Below are positions 61,004 to 64,000 of a stretch of 64,000 nucleotides of DNA, in pieces (the first letter of the stretch is position 1; each line of letters opens with the position of its first letter). This DNA is from a virus, in the IMG/VR virus record IMGVR_UViG_3300030104_003924, positions 6,647-70,646 of that record. One strand, 5' to 3'. Below the pieces are notes generated by a model that searched no databases, was not told where the DNA came from, and saw only the letters and a program-made list of their open reading frames with translations. The position numbers and the translations under genes are program-made.

Positions 61004-61012
61004 ATACTTAAT

Positions 61013-61267
61013 TTATTTTTTACAGTTTTTTGGAACACCACATTCGTCACACATAAGAAAATACATGATTACTAGTAAAGCTAATAACCCTGTAAATCCA
61101 GCGTTACCAATTCCGTTTACCATTGTTATAAAATTATCTATAACATTCATTCCAAACATGTTATCGCCTGTTAATAGCGTCCACAAAATTGTTACTGGCA
61201 CTATAGACATTAATATAGCCACTATACCACCAAGAAATCCTGTAAAATACTTCATTACTTTTTCCAT
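61013..61267 (-). CDS. Two-span membrane protein with CxxC tail
   Basis: 84 residues: spans at about 7-31 (FTGFLGGIVAILMSIVPVTI) and about 55-73 (NAGFTGLLALLVIMYFLM), ending MCDECGVPKNCKK with a CxxC and one more Cys. Small inner-membrane protein; function unknown. Same leftward operon as the Hc1-like gene. Confidence 0.5.
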   Translation of the reverse strand: MEKVMKYFTGFLGGIVAILMSIVPVTILWTLLTGDNMFGMNVIDNFITMVNGIGNAGFTGLLALLVIMYFLMCDECGVPKNCKK

Positions 61268-61294
61268 TATTGTTTGTTTTAATTAATACTTGTT

Positions 61295-61714
61295 TTAAAG
61301 TCTATAAGATACACCTAATCTAAATTCCCCCTCTCTATTACCTTCAGCGTCTTCTTTTACAGGCATCACGTAATAAGGGTCAACGTATAATTTTTTCCAC
61401 ACGTTGAAAGAGTATCCTAATCCTAATTCTAACTTGTCTTTCATTTCTGCTTCAGAATCTTTTTCGTGATTATACACACAAGTAGCCCACACGCCATTGT
61501 ATACATCATATCTACCGAACAATTCATAAGCGTCTTCACCGTCCATAGATGCGCCTACCATTAACTTTTCGTTAACTACGTAACCAACACCTATTTTATC
61601 AGTGACGTTCCAAGTTGAATCAGTCCCTTCATTTAAAGTTGTTAATCCTACAAATTGAGCAGATGCTAAAGTTGTAGACACAGCAAACAACATTGTTAAA
61701 AATAGTTTGTTCAT
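61295..61714 (-). CDS. Exported beta-barrel-like outer-membrane protein
   Basis: 139 residues. Signal peptide MNKLFLTMLFAVSTTLASAQ; mature strands such as DKIGVGYVVNEKLMVGASMD, YELFGRYDVYNGVWATCVYN, KLELGLGYSF and the end GEFRLGVSYRL suggest a short barrel or surface beta protein. Encoded between a membrane protein and ribonucleotide reductase. Possible envelope modification during infection; inferred only. Confidence 0.6.
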   Translation of the reverse strand: MNKLFLTMLFAVSTTLASAQFVGLTTLNEGTDSTWNVTDKIGVGYVVNEKLMVGASMDGEDAYELFGRYDVYNGVWATCVYNHEKDSEAEMKDKLELGLGYSFNVWKKLYVDPYYVMPVKEDAEGNREGEFRLGVSYRL

Positions 61715-61728
61715 AATAATTGTTTTAG

Positions 61729-63441
61729 TTATAAGCTTGAAATTTCACAAGAACCACCGGCGCAAGCTAATTCACCTGATAGATCTGTTTCGTCAGTTTT
61801 TTCAACAATGTTAGATAAATTTACATCGTTTAAACTCTTGACTCTTTTGTTAAACTCTTTTTCCGTTATATCTTCAAACGGGGCTTGAGTGTACGTTCCA
61901 CCGTCGTAAGGTAGAACTGATAAACCATTATAACACTCTCTGTTATCCCACATCCATTTTCCAGCTTTATCCCATTCATCTTCTTTTAAACTAATTGTCG
62001 CGGACACGTTGTGGGTGTTGGAACCTTTGCGGTGTCCAGGTTTAACCCATTCGGTAGCAACTTTCTTAACTCTTTTAAGTAAGTCAAAGGCAGATTCAGT
62101 TCTTAATATAGAACCTTCTGGTGCTGATTGTGGTATTTCGATAACAGCAGTATCATGTGGTCTAAAATATTCGTCCTGCACTAAGTCAGGATTATTTGTT
62201 TTTAAATAATTATATATAGGTTCATTTTTACCTACACGTAATCTTCTAATATAAAAATCGTTATGCCAAGCGTGAATACCCGATGAAGTACCAAGCACTA
62301 GAGACGTTGTCCCCGCTGGTTTCACACAGGTTGTTCTTGCTGCTTTGTTTATACCTATTAATTTTGAAACCCTCGTGTTTTCTCGTTTTACGATACTTGC
62401 AGCGGCCTTCATATCCATTTGGAGCACAGCGGCACTTACATTAACTTCACACAGGTTACAGAACTGATAAGGACGCAAGGCGATTTCACAACACGGATTG
62501 GTTCCCCAATCTTTATCGTGATTAAAATATATACCAGGTTCCCCGGCTCCGGATAATTCAATACGTTTCCACAAATCTAAGAAAAATTCCTTTGTTATTT
62601 TATGTCTCATTAATACAGCAGAGTTATTAGCTCTACCACGTTGTGGGTTTGTTTCCCACCAGCTTCCTGATTTACAAGAAATCATTTCTTCATCATAAGC
62701 TGAAAATAAGGATATGAGAGCAGCACGACGGATACCCCCGGCCAAAACGGCATCAGCAATATGGCAAACAATGTCATGCACCTCAAGAGTTGATAATTTT
62801 GTTCCATCTTCTTTTCCATCTAATATTCCTTTAATTTTTACTAAACATTCTTTTAATGGTTGTGGCCCTGGAGCTTTTCCCCCTGAGGTCACAAGCCTTG
62901 CGCCCTTTGGTCTAATATCAGAATAATCAAACTTGATCTTAGATGATCTCTTAGAACCCAAATAAGACTTGATTAAAACTTTAACCGCGTCTGACCAACC
63001 TTCAATTGAATCACCAATTACAAATCTTCTAGTTCTTCCTTGAAATGGTTTTGTTATCTCAGGGAGTACATTGATATGGTGCTTTTGAACTGAATAACCC
63101 ACTCCACAACCAGAGAGAAGAAGAAACATGCATTCACTAAAGCTATCAACATGATCAATAGGTAGGTAACTGCAATTGTATAATCTGTTCGGCGAAATTT
63201 CAATAGGCTTGCCGCTAAATTGAAGCGAGCGCATACTCGGTAAAACTTTTTTATCATAAACATATTTATAAGCTAATTGTATTTGATCTGTTAAATCTGG
63301 ATATCTCTTTTGATGCATCTCTTTGTTTCTCGTGACTAACTCTCCCCACGTTTCTCTTCTATTTAATTCAGGAATAAACTTAGCATACTTCATGTGAACA
63401 GTTAAATCAGATAATATTTTTTTATTTAAGTCGCTAGTCAT
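61729..63441 (-). CDS. nrdJ: Class II (B12-dependent) ribonucleotide reductase
   Basis: 570 residues, shorter than the roughly 740-residue monomeric lactobacillus enzyme. LYNCSYLPID carries the first active-site Cys (about 90), TNPCCEIALRPYQFCNLCEV (about 315-330) the catalytic loop, then KPAGTTSLVLGTSSGIHAWH, and the C-terminal redox pair in LACAGGSCEI. No oxygen-dependent small subunit or activase is seen nearby, which fits class II. It makes deoxynucleotides for phage replication. The host must supply adenosylcobalamin. Confidence 0.85.
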   Translation of the reverse strand: MTSDLNKKILSDLTVHMKYAKFIPELNRRETWGELVTRNKEMHQKRYPDLTDQIQLAYKYVYDKKVLPSMRSLQFSGKPIEISPNRLYNCSYLPIDHVDSFSECMFLLLSGCGVGYSVQKHHINVLPEITKPFQGRTRRFVIGDSIEGWSDAVKVLIKSYLGSKRSSKIKFDYSDIRPKGARLVTSGGKAPGPQPLKECLVKIKGILDGKEDGTKLSTLEVHDIVCHIADAVLAGGIRRAALISLFSAYDEEMISCKSGSWWETNPQRGRANNSAVLMRHKITKEFFLDLWKRIELSGAGEPGIYFNHDKDWGTNPCCEIALRPYQFCNLCEVNVSAAVLQMDMKAAASIVKRENTRVSKLIGINKAARTTCVKPAGTTSLVLGTSSGIHAWHNDFYIRRLRVGKNEPIYNYLKTNNPDLVQDEYFRPHDTAVIEIPQSAPEGSILRTESAFDLLKRVKKVATEWVKPGHRKGSNTHNVSATISLKEDEWDKAGKWMWDNRECYNGLSVLPYDGGTYTQAPFEDITEKEFNKRVKSLNDVNLSNIVEKTDETDLSGELACAGGSCEISSL

Positions 63442-63446
63442 TTATT

Positions 63447-63908
63447 TTATTTATTTTTAATTATTAATTCTATTACCTTATCACATTCCTTTTGGTTCTG
63501 AGGCTTATATAAAGTTACATGTTTCATCTTATGATTTACATATTTTTTAAACATTTTCCATCTCATTGGAAAACTTTCATTTGCTCTACCTTTGCATTCT
63601 ATTATGAATGAACTACTTACAAAATCTGGTGTATATTTAATACTTTGAATCTTTTTTTGACCACGATTAACCATATCACCCTTGCCATTAGCTTGTCGTT
63701 CGTAAGAGTCTATTTCAAATTTAAAATCTTCTTGTAACACAAATGTTGCTCCTTCATACTCAGCGTATATTTTAGCTTTCTTTAAAGCTATATACATATA
63801 CTTTTCCAAACCAGAAGCGAACGTGATCCCATCAAAAGTAACTTTTTTACTTCTGACAGGACCTTTCTTTCTTTTATATTTCTTCTTCATCGTATTTAAG
63901 CTTATCAA
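63447..63908 (-). CDS. PD-(D/E)XK endonuclease
   Basis: 153 residues from the ATG at 63908, or 147 from the ATG at 63890 (MKKKYKRKK), which I find more likely. ASGLEKYMY (E35), IKYTPDFV (D95) and FIIECKG (E104-x-K106) give the E ... D ... ExK layout of PD-(D/E)XK nucleases, similar to a phage endonuclease family. Could act in replication, recombination or host DNA breakdown. Overlaps the upstream gene. Confidence 0.7.
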   Translation of the reverse strand: MISLNTMKKKYKRKKGPVRSKKVTFDGITFASGLEKYMYIALKKAKIYAEYEGATFVLQEDFKFEIDSYERQANGKGDMVNRGQKKIQSIKYTPDFVSSSFIIECKGRANESFPMRWKMFKKYVNHKMKHVTLYKPQNQKECDKVIELIIKNK

Positions 63909-64000
63909 TTAAAGCTTCTTCAGATAAATCACGAAGCTCTTCACGTGCTGTCTGTATATATAATATCGCATCCATAAGTTCTTCTTGAATATCGTTAAGA
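63874..64000 (-). CDS. C-terminal part of a helical protein, possibly MazG-like
   Basis: A frame enters from the right edge and stops at 63874. Visible residues are LNDIQEELMDAILYIQTARE then ELRDLSEEALIDKLKYDEEE and I. EELMDAILYI resembles the second acidic helix of MazG-like NTP pyrophosphatases (ExxD). Only 42 residues are present, so the call is weak. It overlaps the nuclease start. Confidence 0.35.
   Translation of the reverse strand, partial: LNDIQEELMDAILYIQTAREELRDLSEEALIDKLKYDEEEI

Noticed and set aside
63876-63900. AATACGA followed nine bases later by an AATATA-like sequence on the minus strand
   Set aside because: It lies inside coding sequence, lacks TACAA at the right spacing and the initiating G, and is explained by the codons of two overlapping genes.
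1-64000. CRISPR array, integrase, transposase or insertion sequence
   Set aside because: No regularly spaced repeats, no recombinase motifs and no terminal inverted repeats with a transposase were seen in the window.

Overview
This window looks like the central and late part of the genome of a tailed double-stranded DNA phage, probably podovirus-like, infecting a marine Bacteroidota (flavobacterium-type) host. The phage call rests on a complete morphogenesis block: terminase, portal, acidic scaffold-like protein, major capsid protein, ring/adaptor-type proteins, two giant virion proteins of about 2,900-3,000 residues, tail fibre and coiled-coil proteins, and an M15 lysin. The host call rests on four things: A/T-rich leaders without Shine-Dalgarno sequences, a secreted repeat protein with a type IX secretion (T9SS) sorting tail, an Hc1-type histone-like protein, and several exported or beta-barrel-like proteins. 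I recognise the families by reading only; no database was searched.

Layout. Positions 1-4260 hold leftward small early-type genes, mostly unknown, several under 60 codons. Among them lie a GC-richer, probably structured RNA region (about 700-1140) and a second tRNA-like element (3700-3818). Five leftward copies and one rightward copy of a rigid 34-bp promoter-like module (TACAA-N4-AATACGA-N9-GATAATATA) sit in this region. The divergent intergenic region (4260-4636) contains an outward-facing promoter pair, a GC-rich island and a 14-bp palindrome, and all genes to its right up to 60741 run rightward.

The rightward block starts with a set of basic proteins that share an N-terminal tag (FKM-[KR]-[GS] ... 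SP-[AL]-K). A groEL-groES pair in reversed order and three related small virion-type proteins come next. A second cluster of tagged proteins with two holin-like proteins follows, and then the packaging and capsid genes. The middle of the window is occupied by ring/adaptor proteins, a 2,920-aa tail/adhesion protein, an 851-aa Ig/cadherin-like protein, ejection-type proteins and a 2,996-aa multidomain protein with a metalloprotease motif, a HAD phosphatase domain and C-terminal zinc knuckles. Then come exported proteins (beta-barrel lipoprotein, thioredoxin-like protein, T9SS repeat protein), tail-tip/fibre proteins, the M15 lysin and one last tagged protein.

From 60789 to the right edge the genes run leftward again: an Hc1 histone-like protein, a membrane protein, an outer-membrane-like protein, a compact class II ribonucleotide reductase, a PD-(D/E)XK nuclease, and the end of a possible MazG-like protein. 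Both window edges cut leftward genes, so the early/replication region continues outside. No RNA polymerase, DNA polymerase, integrase or CRISPR array was seen inside the window.

The best candidates for something undescribed are (i) the N-terminal SP[A/L]K tag shared by about a dozen otherwise unrelated proteins, including a putative metalloprotease, and (ii) the six-copy promoter module whose spacing matches a T7-class promoter.
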